A DNA stretch of 64,000 nucleotides from Gammaproteobacteria bacterium (GTDB lineage: Bacteria; Pseudomonadota; Gammaproteobacteria; Steroidobacterales; Steroidobacteraceae), in contig JABCZO010000002.1 in NCBI GenBank assembly GCA_013289615.1, positions 101,309 to 165,308 of the forward strand, read 5' to 3'. A program made the translations under genes and the position numbers. Shown here one piece after another: positions 1 to 9,213 of this stretch. Within the stretch, counting starts at the first letter, position 1, and the number at the start of each line of letters is the position of its first letter. The notes under the pieces were generated by a model that worked only from the letters and a program-made list of their open reading frames with translations, made no database searches and was not told where the DNA came from.

Positions 1-418
1 CCCGAGCGATAAAGGCACGCCTTGTGATACAGTCCCAGATCGCGAGCGCGAACATGCCATGTAACTTCGGCAACATCGCCTCGCCCTCGGCCGCAAACAG
101 GGCCAGGATGACCTCCGTGTCGGAGGTCGTGCGAAACACGACGCCCCGAGCCTCGAGGTCACGCCGCAATGCGCGGAAGTTATAGACTTCGCCATTAAAG
201 GCGATTACGAACCGGCCGCAGCTCGACTGCATCGGCTGGGCGGCCCGGGGATCGAGATCCAGGATGGCGAGGCGCCGATGCCCGAGGACCACGCCCTCCC
301 CATGCCAAGTGCCTTCGTCGTCGGGACCGCGACGGCGCATACGCTCCATAGCGCACCGCAGCGCAGTACTGTCCAGCACTATCTTGCCTTTCCCAAATGC
401 CGCAATGAAGCCGCACAC
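1..418 (-). CDS. asnB: Asparagine synthase (glutamine-hydrolysing), N-terminal part, cut by window edge
   Basis: This is the amino end of a class II glutamine amidotransferase of the AsnB family, which moves amide nitrogen from glutamine to aspartate or, in polysaccharide clusters, to sugar acids. Reading from a GTG at 418, the chain begins V/M-C-G-F-I, so the catalytic Cys2 is present. Further family marks follow: RRRGPDDEG, GHRRLAILDLD, FNGEVYN, TSDTEVI and HGMFALAIWD. About 139 codons are visible and the synthetase domain lies outside the window. The ORF track missed it because of the GTG start and the open end. It is the first gene of a polysaccharide island, where AsnB homologues are common. 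The family is certain; the acceptor substrate is not. Confidence 0.9.
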   Translation of the reverse strand, partial: MCGFIAAFGKGKIVLDSTALRCAMERMRRRGPDDEGTWHGEGVVLGHRRLAILDLDPRAAQPMQSSCGRFVIAFNGEVYNFRALRRDLEARGVVFRTTSDTEVILALFAAEGEAMLPKLHGMFALAIWDCITRRAFIAR

Positions 419-1173
419 TAGCGTCTTTACACCCTTTTCAGAAGTCGGTGTCAATAATCATCCAATTTTCCCCACCCGTTGCCAGCCCGGTGTTGGCCCG
501 ACTGGGCCGGCGAGCAGCAGACGGCTCGTCGCAGGAAATGCGTCGGGCAATTGCACATAAGCCTCCAGTAATGGGCCGAAGTCGTCGAGTCGACTAATGC
601 AGAGAATCCGGCGTCGGCCGGCCAATCGAGGCTCCACGCCAGGCGCGAACCATCGTGCGTTCACTCCGGATAGCGCGCAAGGCATGTCGACCTTGCGGTG
701 ATGGTTCAGTTACGCGCGTAGTCGGGCATCCAGTGGTTCTCGACCCGCATGGCATCCACCCCCCTCCCCGAAAGCCGCGATCATCCAGACGGTCGGTGAC
801 ATAAGTCATGACCTCGCGCCACCAACGGTTAAAACCTCGGGGCTTGGCATCCCTCATCCGGAACTCGATCCGCACCCCAGTTGCGAGCTGCAATCGACCT
901 GTTTTCCCAAGCCAATGACTGTGTTGGCCAAGGCCACGGGATCCCGTACATTGCAGGCCCCATGGTATATTCGATCTTTACTGGCTGACCCGCCGATCCG
1001 GCCGCAAGCGGTTCGCCTTGAAGACTTATCGAGGGAGAATTCTAGCTTGCGCAGCAGGCATTCATACGACAGCGACATGGAACCTGAGAATGTGCATCGT
1101 CTGGATTGCTCCCAAGTGCCGAATACTGTCGTACCGAACGCGCTCGATTGGCCCGAGCCAGTAACGTTCCTAA
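419..1173. other. Degenerate region, no intact gene
   Basis: No open frame here looks like a whole protein. Minus-strand frames carry broken pieces, including a glycosyltransferase-like fragment listed separately. The plus-strand ORF at 915-1325 has no recognisable family signature. I take the stretch as decayed glycosyltransferase DNA between asnB and the next transferase remnant. Confidence 0.5.
458..685 (-). pseudogene. Possible GT4 glycosyltransferase remnant
   Basis: A 75-codon frame contains ARWFAPGVEP, then RRRILCISRLDDFGPLLEAY and SRLLLAG. This resembles the linker and first C-domain strand of GT4 transferases (the pattern G-V-D-x-x-R-F-x-P-G, then I-L-x-V-G-R-L, then a helix and A-R-L-L-L-x-G). 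Neither the N-terminal Rossmann half nor the C-terminal EX7E motif can be followed in frame. It therefore looks like a fragment of a decayed gene rather than a functional protein. The match is short and the call is tentative. Confidence 0.3.
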
Positions 1174-1737
1174 TCCCAAAGGAGATCAAGCGATCGGAGA
1201 CCGCTACTGTTCTTATCCCGCATACGCAGAAAGAAGGGCTTGGATATTCTACTGCGGGTGTGAAACGAAGTCCGTCCCGAAGACCGGCAATTGGTGATTG
1301 TCGGCAGCGGCGCGGAACAATATAGCAGTCACCTGAAGAGATATTGCGCGGATCGTCGCGCTCAAAACGTCGAGATTCACGCGCATGTCAATGATGCAGA
1401 GCGTGAGGTGCTGTTCCAGCGTGCCGCAGTGTTTGTATTGCCGACATACATTGAGAATTTTGGCAATGCCGTGACGGAGGCGCTGATCCGCGGTGTTTCG
1501 GTGATTGCGACCACGGGCACGCCGTGGACTGTCGTATTAGAGCAGGAATTCGGTTGGAATATTGAGCGCAAGCTACGTCAATTGAAGCAAGCATTGATCG
1601 AGCTATCTACTGCAAAGCGTGCCAGACTTCTGGATATGGGCCTTCGAGGTCAGAAATATGCCAGAGATGCCCTATTGATCGACGCGGTCGGCCCGCGATC
1701 GCTTGAAATGCATAAGCGCACTTTGCGGTACCGATGA
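1174..1737 (+). pseudogene. GT4 glycosyltransferase C-terminal half with internal TGA
   Basis: The frame reads FLSRIRRKKGLDILLRV, then TGA (1261-1263), then NEVRPEDRQLVIVGSG and on without interruption to the end. This is the C-domain of a GT4 retaining glycosyltransferase. The EX7E motif is ENFGNAVTE within the segment LPTYIENFGNAVTEAL, followed by VSVIATTGTPW. GT4 homologues usually have Trp at the stop position (RVW/EAW), so TGG to TGA is the likely lesion. A second in-frame stop (TAA at 1171-1173) closes the frame upstream and the N-terminal half is missing. The track ORF from TTG 1291 is only the downstream piece. Its stop overlaps the start of the next gene (ATGA), a sign of former translational coupling. 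Confidence 0.75.
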
Positions 1738-2774
1738 GTCGCCGTATCGGCATTCTGAGGACTGGGTCCCTGGGCGATCATCTGATCGCCTTGCCACTCT
1801 ACCGTCAACTTAGAGCAGCGCACGCTGCTGACGCGCTGGTTCTGGTATGCAACATTCAAGGGCAACGCATCCAGAAGCTGGCGGGACCTGCGAGCATACT
1901 TCCGGGGTCCCTGTTTGACGAATTTCACTTCTATCCAGTGGGTTCTGATTGGCAGTCGATAAAGGACAAGTACCGGCTGTTTCGAAGCCTGAACCTGGAC
2001 GCGCTGTACTACCTCATGCCTCCGCGCAACGCTGCGCAGCTTTGGCGTGACCGCCTGTTTTTCTGGTTGGCCAGAGTCCCCGTCATCGGTTTGCGTACCG
2101 GTGCGACGGCACAGAACGTCAGGTTATTGCCGAATTCGAAGTTGTATGAACATGAGGCGGATCGCCTAGCTCGAGGTGTCCCACTATTGACGCATACCCT
2201 CCGGAAGGAACCGCAGGATCTGTCCATTGAGCTTAGCGATGCCGAGCGCGCCGAAGCTCGCGAATTGCTTGGCGGCACCTCGGACTGCATGCTGGTGGTC
2301 AGTATCGGGACCAAAGTGGAAGTCAACGACTGGGGCATCGAAAAATGGTCGCAACTCGTAAGCCAATTGGCCGAACTCCGCAACATAGACCGCCTGGTGT
2401 TGATTGGGGCCTCGGATGAACACGCTGACTCGGAAAAGCTGATGCAGAAATGGCCGCGGCAGTCGTACAATTTCTGCGGCCGTCTGCCGCCGCGTCTGAG
2501 CGCGGCGGTGCTAGCGGACGCTAAGCTATTCGTTGGCCATAATAGCGGTCCGATGCATATGGCTGCGGCAGTAAACGTGCCGATCGTGGCTATTTCTTCT
2601 TCGCGCGACCTGCCCGGAGTATGGTTTCCGCTCAACCAAAACAAGCGGGTTCACTATACCGTCATTGAGTGTATGGGCTGCGGCAAACTGAAATGCGAGG
2701 ACCGGAAGAAAGAATGCATCCGCCGCATTTCGGTCGCAGACGTCTATGCATCATGCGTCGCCGCGTTGACTTAA
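1734..2774 (+). CDS. GT9-family glycosyltransferase (heptosyltransferase-like)
   Basis: This 346-residue protein matches the ADP-heptose:LPS heptosyltransferase family (GT9) in length and layout. The N-terminal nucleotide-sugar fold opens with RIGILRTGSLGDHLIALPLY. The C-terminal donor site contains GHNSGPMHMAAAVNVPIVAI at about residues 266-285, the family signature. The tail is Cys-rich (CMGCGKLKCEDRKKEC), as in many O-antigen GT9 enzymes. It probably adds a sugar to a lipid-linked or LPS acceptor on the inner face of the cytoplasmic membrane. The ATG overlaps the stop of the broken GT4 gene by ATGA, which fixes the start. Donor and acceptor cannot be read from sequence. Confidence 0.85.
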   Translation: MSRRIGILRTGSLGDHLIALPLYRQLRAAHAADALVLVCNIQGQRIQKLAGPASILPGSLFDEFHFYPVGSDWQSIKDKYRLFRSLNLDALYYLMPPRNAAQLWRDRLFFWLARVPVIGLRTGATAQNVRLLPNSKLYEHEADRLARGVPLLTHTLRKEPQDLSIELSDAERAEARELLGGTSDCMLVVSIGTKVEVNDWGIEKWSQLVSQLAELRNIDRLVLIGASDEHADSEKLMQKWPRQSYNFCGRLPPRLSAAVLADAKLFVGHNSGPMHMAAAVNVPIVAISSSRDLPGVWFPLNQNKRVHYTVIECMGCGKLKCEDRKKECIRRISVADVYASCVAALT

Positions 2775-3332
2775 TGCAGACGGGCCACTTGTTGGGGGGA
2801 GCACGACGGTGCAGTTCTGATCCAGCGGGACACGGCGGCCAAAGTGGCCAAAGTACACTTGGCCAATGACATATTTAATGACAAGCCACGTCACCAGCGC
2901 AATGCGCCGGTGTAGTGCGCGGCGTCAGCCGAAATTGGCCGTGGGGCACTTGGCGCGTAAGAAATGTTCCCTGATCGCTGGCGAAGTAACTGCAGCACAA
3001 ACTCTCTTGGCGACTGGCCCTATTCTCCATTCTCTCGGTATGAAAATGTCTATGCCCGTCCCAAGATCAGTTTTTTTGTAGACCAAACTAGAAACGGATG
3101 TTTGATCATCGTAAATCTGATGCTGACCTCCTACTCATGTCGCTTCTCACGGACACACTATAAGTTCACGGCCAAATGCGGACCGACCGTCGCAAGAATT
3201 CAAGACTTGATTCAGAACCTCTGAACCCAGCCCTGTGCGGCCAGGACCCATACCCGACGCACCCTAACGCACCGCAGTTCGTTCTTTGCATGCGCACTCT
3301 CTTTGATAACCTGCTGGCTGCGATCTCGGTAA
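2775..3332. other. Intergenic stretch, nothing identified
   Basis: This stretch of 558 bases lies between the converging GT9 and GT4 genes. The short frames here (71-86 codons) have no recognisable motif. No inverted repeats of insertion-sequence type and no convincing bidirectional terminator were seen. Confidence 0.5.
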
Positions 3333-4568
3333 TCATCGGAATTTGTTGGCGGAGCGTTGAACACAATAGGTTGCAGCTTCCAACAACCCCTGAACGCTCC
3401 GCTCCATGTCCAGTTCCTCAAAAATAGCGATCGATCGGCGACCCATATATGTCAAATGTTCCGGATTATCCCCCAATTCCTTGAGCGCTCTTGCCATCGC
3501 CGGCGTGTCGCCCACGGAGAAAACAATCGCATTTTCCCCCTGGCGGGCAATATCCGTAGGTCCGACCGCGCCTACTTGGCTGCTCACGACCAATGGAAGG
3601 CCAAGACACGCAGCCTCAGACATCACGAGCGGGTGTGGATCTCTCGATGAGGGATGCGCAAGCACATCGCAGGCTGCGTAGATCTCGCTTAACCGGTCGA
3701 CATTTACAAAGCCTAGAAACGTTACAGGGAGGTCTTCCGCTTCGGCGCGCATTTTCAATGCTGCCAGATCTGCACCGTCGCCTGCAACAACAAAGCGGAT
3801 CCGATTGGCCGGATCCGACGACTTGAGCAGCGCCGCAGCGTCGAGAATATCCCCCGTACGTTTTCGTTCGTTCACTTTGCCGACGGTGAGGACTACCAAA
3901 TCTGTATCAGCGACTCCCCATGCCGGGCGGATTGTATTGCGCAGGTGCTGGCGACGCGCACGGACTTTCCGGTACAACTCCTCGTCTATCGTGAAGGGCG
4001 ACCTGAACATTCGTTCTCGAGAAACGCCGTAATGGGCGTAGTAATCCTCATTACAGTCGCCCACCGTGACAAATGCGGAGAACTTCTTAAGCATCCGCGG
4101 CACAATCAATGCCTTGACGGCACGTTTCATAAGCACACGACGCGCTCGTAGCTCGCTGTCCGAAATCATGATCGCAGGCGTATGCGTCTTGACGCACCAT
4201 CTGAGCGCCATCCGCGCTGTACGATGGGCATATCCGTATATGAGCACGACCTCCGGATCCAGGGTCTTCAACTCGGTCCTGATACTTGGGTTGAACACGG
4301 ACCACGCACTCGTATGGGTAATAGCGTCAGCCTCTGGTAGGAATTTGTGCTGATAACCCGAGAGCAAGTCCATGCTCCACTCAATGTCAGTATTCATGTC
4401 GCGATCAAAGTAGCGCTGCAAGCCTATCTTTGATGCATAGAGCACAGTGACCGACAATCCCTCTACTTTCGAAAGCGCTCTGTAGAATGGAACGAAGTGC
4501 TGGATCGGATGCGATACAACTACGGCCATCTGGATGGGCCTGTTGTCACATTCGCGGTCGCGCTTCAC
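3333..4568 (-). CDS. GT4-family glycosyltransferase
   Basis: This is a full-length (411 aa) two-Rossmann GT-B glycosyltransferase. The N-domain opens MAVVVSHPIQHFVPFYRAL, typical of GT4 enzymes in exopolysaccharide loci. The C-domain starts DLVVLTVGKVNERKRTGDIL at about residue 223, continues IRFVVAGDGADL, and ends in the donor-binding segment SSRDPHPLVMSEAACLGLPL, with D-X7-E in place of E-X7-E. It likely transfers a sugar to the growing lipid-linked repeat. A 314-bp internal segment (3676-3989) recurs at 9391-9704 inside a mosaic ORF. The gene leads away from the methyltransferase/CgeB pair behind a 136-base gap. Substrate unknown. Confidence 0.88.
   Translation of the reverse strand: MKRDRECDNRPIQMAVVVSHPIQHFVPFYRALSKVEGLSVTVLYASKIGLQRYFDRDMNTDIEWSMDLLSGYQHKFLPEADAITHTSAWSVFNPSIRTELKTLDPEVVLIYGYAHRTARMALRWCVKTHTPAIMISDSELRARRVLMKRAVKALIVPRMLKKFSAFVTVGDCNEDYYAHYGVSRERMFRSPFTIDEELYRKVRARRQHLRNTIRPAWGVADTDLVVLTVGKVNERKRTGDILDAAALLKSSDPANRIRFVVAGDGADLAALKMRAEAEDLPVTFLGFVNVDRLSEIYAACDVLAHPSSRDPHPLVMSEAACLGLPLVVSSQVGAVGPTDIARQGENAIVFSVGDTPAMARALKELGDNPEHLTYMGRRSIAIFEELDMERSVQGLLEAATYCVQRSANKFR
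3676..3989. repeat. 314-bp direct repeat, copy A (inside GT4 gene)
   Basis: This segment matches 9391-9704 over its whole length at a constant offset of 5715 bases, so there is no net indel. I see roughly 90 per cent identity by eye. It codes for the middle of the GT4 protein, from DEELYRKVRARRQ to RLSEIYAA. Copy B lies in a truncated mosaic ORF. Confidence 0.85.
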
Positions 4569-4704
4569 TAGCAGGTTACTGAAAAGGCTGTGTTTTGAAG
4601 ATTTTGTGCATGATTGAAGAACGATCGCTTCGTCGCCTTAGTAACGCTCTGGCGTTGGTATCGTTTCGACCATTGAGTATTCTTGGAGTTTGCAAATGGA
4701 CTAC

Positions 4705-5424
4705 TCATGGCTTTAACAAGACGAATAGAAGGTCGGGCGTAAGGACAGGGTGACCGCCGCCCATCAGTACTTTCGTGATCACGGGATACGCCACAGCGCG
4801 TGTCGTGGACACCAGCATTCGTCTTAGGAAAGAGGCTGCCCCACCACCGTGCAGCGGCAGCACCGGGGAACGAACAGATGCTACCGTAAATCCTGTCCAT
4901 CCGGCCAGCTGCCGAATGGCGGAGGAACCGAGCACAGTTCTATGCGTCAAGTCCCCGTGCTGGACCGCTCGCGCGAACGGACTATCCCCCGAAGGAACGC
5001 GCCCGACAACGCGGCCACCTTTACGCAGACATTCACGACAGTCCTCCAGCGTCTGTCGCAGAACTCCGGCCTCGAGGTGCTCGAACACATCGAACGCGAC
5101 CACCAGGTCCGCTGAAGTGCTGCCTGCCACCCTCGTCAGTGGCTGACCTGAAAGAGCTACATCAAACCCAGCGTCGCGCCCTGTCTGCACTAGGTCTGGT
5201 ATGGCCTCAACGCCCAGGTAGCGAGCGCCCGCCGCGCTTGCCCACGCGGCAAACGCACCGTTACCAAACCCCAGCTCAATAACCCTCACATTCGCTAACG
5301 ATGGAAATCCACAGCGTCCGAGTTCCTTGGCGAAGTAAACCGCGGACTCCGCATTACACTTGCCAAAATCCTCGGATGCCCACCCCTTCCAGTCTCGATA
5401 AGCCTCGTAACCCCCATCGGTCAT
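4705..5424 (-). CDS. Class I SAM-dependent methyltransferase
   Basis: A 239-residue Rossmann methyltransferase. Motif I is VIELGFGNGAF (about residues 48-58), an acidic residue follows in LGVEA, and VAFDVFEHLEAG is the post-II segment typical of the Methyltransf_11/23 group. RKGGRVVGRVPSGDSP is the post-III strand and loop. It probably methylates a sugar or lipid intermediate of the polysaccharide. Its ATG overlaps the end of the upstream CgeB-like gene (5421-5424), so the two are translationally coupled. Family certain, substrate unknown. Confidence 0.85.
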   Translation of the reverse strand: MTDGGYEAYRDWKGWASEDFGKCNAESAVYFAKELGRCGFPSLANVRVIELGFGNGAFAAWASAAGARYLGVEAIPDLVQTGRDAGFDVALSGQPLTRVAGSTSADLVVAFDVFEHLEAGVLRQTLEDCRECLRKGGRVVGRVPSGDSPFARAVQHGDLTHRTVLGSSAIRQLAGWTGFTVASVRSPVLPLHGGGAASFLRRMLVSTTRAVAYPVITKVLMGGGHPVLTPDLLFVLLKP

Positions 5425-6524
5425 CGAGTAAGCCTTGCATTTCGGGCCTGCCGAACATGGTCGAGCACTTGTAGGGCACGAGATGGAATCGAGTAGTCTG
5501 GCACTGCGCGTGCATGGGCAGCCGCGGCAAAGGCGCGCCGCTCAGATTCCCGCGGTAGGTAGTGCATCACCAAGGACGCCAGCTCCTCGGAGTCGTTCCA
5601 CATGGGGACCTCGCTGGCCTCGTCGTACACAATACGAGCGAAAGATGTCCGCTTGTGGAGGAAGAAACAGTGTGCCGCGGCCAGCTCATAGGTGCGCGTC
5701 GAGTCCTCATCGCCCGGCTGACGCTGGTTGGCAATCACGACACGTGTATGGACTGGCGCTATGGCGATCTTTCCATCTCGCAAGAACTTCGTGTAGCTCC
5801 TGCCGTGCATAGGACCAAGAAACTCCCAGTCTTCGGGAAAATTAGTTTTTCGGGTCGTCCATCCTGGGCCGGCGACCCTAACCTTTAAGCGAACGTTCGA
5901 CGTTGCTCGCGCAAAGCCTCGGAGAAGCTGATCATATTCCTCCCTCCAATTCGCCGCTACGACTACGTCGAACGGCTGTTCACGCGGCGGCTCATCCCAT
6001 AGATGTACGGCTGGATCGTAGCCATGCGGAACGCAGACGCACCGATTGGTGTAACCATATGTCTTACACCATGCATCTGGATGATATGGCTTGGTCGAGA
6101 TAACCAAGTCATACGATCCCATCGCCATGCGAAGCGCATCGCCGTAAGCATTCGGCGAATGGTCAGGAAATACGTTGACCGTAAACACACCTCTCGTCTT
6201 TGCCTTCTGGATGAAATCGTTGCTGACGCCGGTGCCCTTGTAGACAATCAACACGTCTGGCTCGAGGCTTTCCAATTTGCTTTGGACCGCGATCTCCAAC
6301 TCTTTGCGATGGAATGACCTAAGTGCACGATTGATCGCTCGCAGCTGGATACTGCGATGCTTCGGAAGGTAATGATCCTCGCATACATCGTCAATCTCAA
6401 CGCCTTCGCATCGCGACAGCGCTTCTCGCATCGATCGGGCAGAAGAGCCGTTCCAACTCTCGCCAACGAACAAAATGCTTACTTCGTGACCCGCACGCTT
6501 CATACTTTGCCTATTGGACGCCAC
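5421..6524 (-). CDS. CgeB-like glycosyltransferase (GT-B)
   Basis: This 367-residue protein resembles the CgeB/Glyco_trans_1_2 group. SILFVGESWNGSSARSMREA opens the N-domain, the middle carries VNVFPDHSPN and CVCVPHGYDP, and the C-domain includes FDVVVAANWREEYDQLLRGF. The C-domain ends with DSTRTYELAAAHCFFLHKRT, the usual donor-site segment of the group (R-x-F/Y-E-x-x-A). It would act in the cytosol on a polysaccharide or modified-sugar intermediate. It overlaps the downstream methyltransferase by four bases, which suggests the two modify the same product. The ORF start is kept, although the ATG in MKRAGHE seven codons in is equally possible. Confidence 0.8.
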   Translation of the reverse strand: MASNRQSMKRAGHEVSILFVGESWNGSSARSMREALSRCEGVEIDDVCEDHYLPKHRSIQLRAINRALRSFHRKELEIAVQSKLESLEPDVLIVYKGTGVSNDFIQKAKTRGVFTVNVFPDHSPNAYGDALRMAMGSYDLVISTKPYHPDAWCKTYGYTNRCVCVPHGYDPAVHLWDEPPREQPFDVVVAANWREEYDQLLRGFARATSNVRLKVRVAGPGWTTRKTNFPEDWEFLGPMHGRSYTKFLRDGKIAIAPVHTRVVIANQRQPGDEDSTRTYELAAAHCFFLHKRTSFARIVYDEASEVPMWNDSEELASLVMHYLPRESERRAFAAAAHARAVPDYSIPSRALQVLDHVRQARNARLTR

Positions 6525-6689
6525 GGTTGATCATTGGAAATGGGGAGCAGCGCACTCGCTCCGCACTACGGAACCAAGGTGCGCCGGGCGTGGTGGACGC
6601 AGCTCGGCGGTATTTGACTGCAGTAAACCTGGAAAAATTTGCCGTAAGTACGCTTACGCCGGCGTTGAGAATAGGCAACCTATCCATGG

Positions 6690-8234
6690 TTATTGGATAC
6701 TTGCAAGGAGCCTCGTAGCGATAGCTAAGGCCGTTAACGTGCAGTTAGCGTGACTCGAGGACGGAAGGACCGCCGCCCCTGCCACCCAAACATTACTCGT
6801 GCCCCAGACCCGGCAGTCGCTGGTGACGACGCCCGTGCCAGGCGATGCCGACATTCGAATGCCGCCGCATTGGTGGTATGTATCACCTAAGCTATCTATG
6901 AAAGCCACGTCCCGCCTTTGAAGGGCAGGATCAATACTCAGCTCGGCAAGTCCACGGCTTCTCAGATACGCATCCGACTCAGCGGCGAGTTGATATATCG
7001 CATCGATTTCTCTTCCATCACACCTCCAATCGACAGCGACAGGGACCAGACCATCCATCGCGCGATCCGCATCTTGCAATCGGATCCTGGAGCTTGCGAT
7101 GGGAATCTGCTCCGCCTGCACATTGAACATAACGCTGCGGTCAAACAGCGCGAAAATCCTCCGATTTCGCACGTACCGTGAAACGATTGGGAGCAGTGAA
7201 CGGCCAACAGCGAAAACGTCGTTTATACGAGATGTGGCTGACGAAAATGCCAAGCCTGACCGAAGTCCGCGAATCGTTCTCTTAATGTTCCCAACGTTCT
7301 CCGAGACGCTTGAATCAAAGGCGAAGATACCGCAAGCCCCGCTTGGCAATGACTGCCGAAGTGCGCGTGATAGCGTCAATTTGGGCTGCAGTTTAATGCC
7401 ATTGACCCAGCCATTTTCAAAATAGTCTCTGAAGCGCTTTTCATCCAGGATTGACACCTTTGCGATCTTGCCACCCAAATGATCCTGAAAGTAGAGTCCG
7501 ATATTGTCGTTAGAGGCCCAAGGAACCCTGCCATCCCTCTGTGTTGAGAGGAAAAACCGACTGGTGGCGACGGTTCCGGAAGCAAAGACGAATCTTTTTG
7601 ATCTTATCCTTAGGTTCCGGCCGCTGGCTGATTTGCAGTGAAGAAATCGAGCGTTCTCTCCGTCGAATTCACAACCATTGGCAGTAAGATTTACTATGAT
7701 ACGGATTGACGGGTCCGATTGAATTAAGCTTTTGTATAGGGTGGCAAAATTTGGCTGATGGAGCCAGTAAGTGAAAAAGCGCTCGACTGATCCGGGCGCC
7801 TCAGTTTCGCCACCGAACTTCTGTCGATAGAAAGCCATTGACGCCGGGCTTCCGATGGCGAGGCGCTGGTATACGACTCGATAGTGCTTTTGCAACTCCT
7901 CGTATGAGAGCGGCCAAACTGCACCGGGTGGCTCAAGGTCTGCGTGGCTGAATTCAGCAAGTTGTCCGCCCCAAAGCGAACTTGTCCCGCCAAGACCTGC
8001 GGCTCGGCCAAGATGCACGCCCTCATGCGGCTTTCCGACGCTCGTCGATGTAAAGGAATTCAGAGAGGTACTTGCAACTCTCGGGCCAGCCTCTACAAGG
8101 ATTATGTTGGAGGCCTTTTTGGCCTCCGCTAATGCGGCTGCCAAATAAAGGCCGACGGTTCCGGCGCCGATGATGACGAGTTCCGATGATAAGTCACCGG
8201 GCACGTCCTCCGTAAGATTAGCGTCAAGCAGCAT
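6690..8234 (-). CDS. FAD-dependent GMC-family oxidoreductase
   Basis: A 514-residue flavoprotein. The ADP-binding fold is LVIIGAGTVGLYLAAALAEA (about residues 20-39), followed by ILVEAG. GLGGTSSLWGGQL is the GMC FAD-contact loop. The C-terminal GMC_oxred_C part holds YHQCGGIRMS (with the active-site His) and TSNVWVAGAAVLPSSSHANC, then LTALAIATRL. Such enzymes in polysaccharide clusters oxidise sugar hydroxyls, but the substrate is not deducible. A decayed copy of its last codons (LAIATRL-type) ends the mosaic ORF at 9214, and the adjacent aldo/keto reductase frame runs in the same direction just upstream. The two were probably one operon. Confidence 0.85.
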   Translation of the reverse strand: MLLDANLTEDVPGDLSSELVIIGAGTVGLYLAAALAEAKKASNIILVEAGPRVASTSLNSFTSTSVGKPHEGVHLGRAAGLGGTSSLWGGQLAEFSHADLEPPGAVWPLSYEELQKHYRVVYQRLAIGSPASMAFYRQKFGGETEAPGSVERFFTYWLHQPNFATLYKSLIQSDPSIRIIVNLTANGCEFDGENARFLHCKSASGRNLRIRSKRFVFASGTVATSRFFLSTQRDGRVPWASNDNIGLYFQDHLGGKIAKVSILDEKRFRDYFENGWVNGIKLQPKLTLSRALRQSLPSGACGIFAFDSSVSENVGNIKRTIRGLRSGLAFSSATSRINDVFAVGRSLLPIVSRYVRNRRIFALFDRSVMFNVQAEQIPIASSRIRLQDADRAMDGLVPVAVDWRCDGREIDAIYQLAAESDAYLRSRGLAELSIDPALQRRDVAFIDSLGDTYHQCGGIRMSASPGTGVVTSDCRVWGTSNVWVAGAAVLPSSSHANCTLTALAIATRLLASIQ

Positions 8235-8366
8235 GCTTATTTGGGCCTGAATATGTCGGCCTTTGAGAGAGGCAAGACCAGCGGTCTCGCCATCATCGCC
8301 GTCAATTTCCCAGAAGCGTTAGTGTAGCATTTCGTGGCCGCGGGATAGGAATTAGAGGTGCGGTCC

Positions 8367-9212
8367 TCATACCACTCCGCGGCACATCTCCGATATCTGA
8401 TGTATTTGGTGCTTAGAGCTGGCAGAGAAGATAACAGCCGAGGCAGGATGCCTCTCCAACGCTCGCGCGATCAAATTTCCCGCGCTCACGTGTATATTGT
8501 CTTTAATGTGACTCTGCAGTCCAAACCGTACCACCCCATGGTAGATTCGAATCTTGTCATGGCTGGGAAAGGTCGGAGAGTCGCGCGAAAACCTGCACTG
8601 TACCACCGTACCAAACGAGATAGGGTCGTTCGGCAATGCGCCGAACGCAAGGCCAAAGGCTTTGATGACTCCATCGTTCCGAAGTGAGAGAAAGACGTCA
8701 CGGAGTTCATCCGTAATCTCAATAGCTTCGGGCTCATGTAGCAGATACAAGTCGATTGCCGTGCGGCGCAAGCGACGCAGACTCTCCTCCACCTCGCGTA
8801 ATACTTCGTCCCGATGAATTTGCCGTTTGACGATCGGCGCACTTGTCAGGACTGGCTTCGCCGCAAGTCGAAGTAGTCTGGACTTGACGGCCGGTACGTG
8901 GGCAAGAAGTGGACGTATAGTGCCTCGGTATAGTGGACCAAACGCTCTTTTTGCAGCGGAGTTTGGTCTCGTGTAGCGAGGTATTCCTATTTTTGTCGCT
9001 ATCGTAATGTCGCGGACATCGCCAATAACCTCTCCGAGGACGCTCTCCGAACCATAGGCTGGTGCCGTGTCGAAGTGCCTAATGCCGCAGCTAATGGCAG
9101 CTTAAATGAGCGCCGCTGCTTGTCGTAGCTCTCTGCCACCGAAAATGCGGGCACAGCCAAATCCCAATCGCGATATGGCTACGGACGAATTGGGAATAAG
9201 TAACTTATCCAT
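8367..9212 (-). pseudogene. Aldo/keto reductase with one in-frame stop
   Basis: Reading from ATG 9212, the frame is a complete 281-codon aldo/keto reductase apart from TAA at codon 37 (9102-9104). Before the stop it reads SRLGFGCARIFGG. After it come CGIRHFDTAPAYGSE (catalytic Asp and Tyr), ITIATKIG (catalytic Lys) and IDLYLLHEPEA (catalytic His), so the tetrad is intact. The track only lists the part below 8792. AKR enzymes reduce sugar or aldehyde carbonyls with NAD(P)H, and here it would have worked beside the GMC oxidoreductase. A single nonsense codon in an otherwise preserved frame means recent inactivation or a sequencing error. Confidence 0.85.
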
Positions 9213-9213
9213 A

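Noticed and set aside
1261-1263. TGA in the GT4 frame as a selenocysteine codon
   Set aside because: GT4 enzymes have Trp or another plain residue there, no Sec homologue is known to me, and no SECIS-like hairpin follows.
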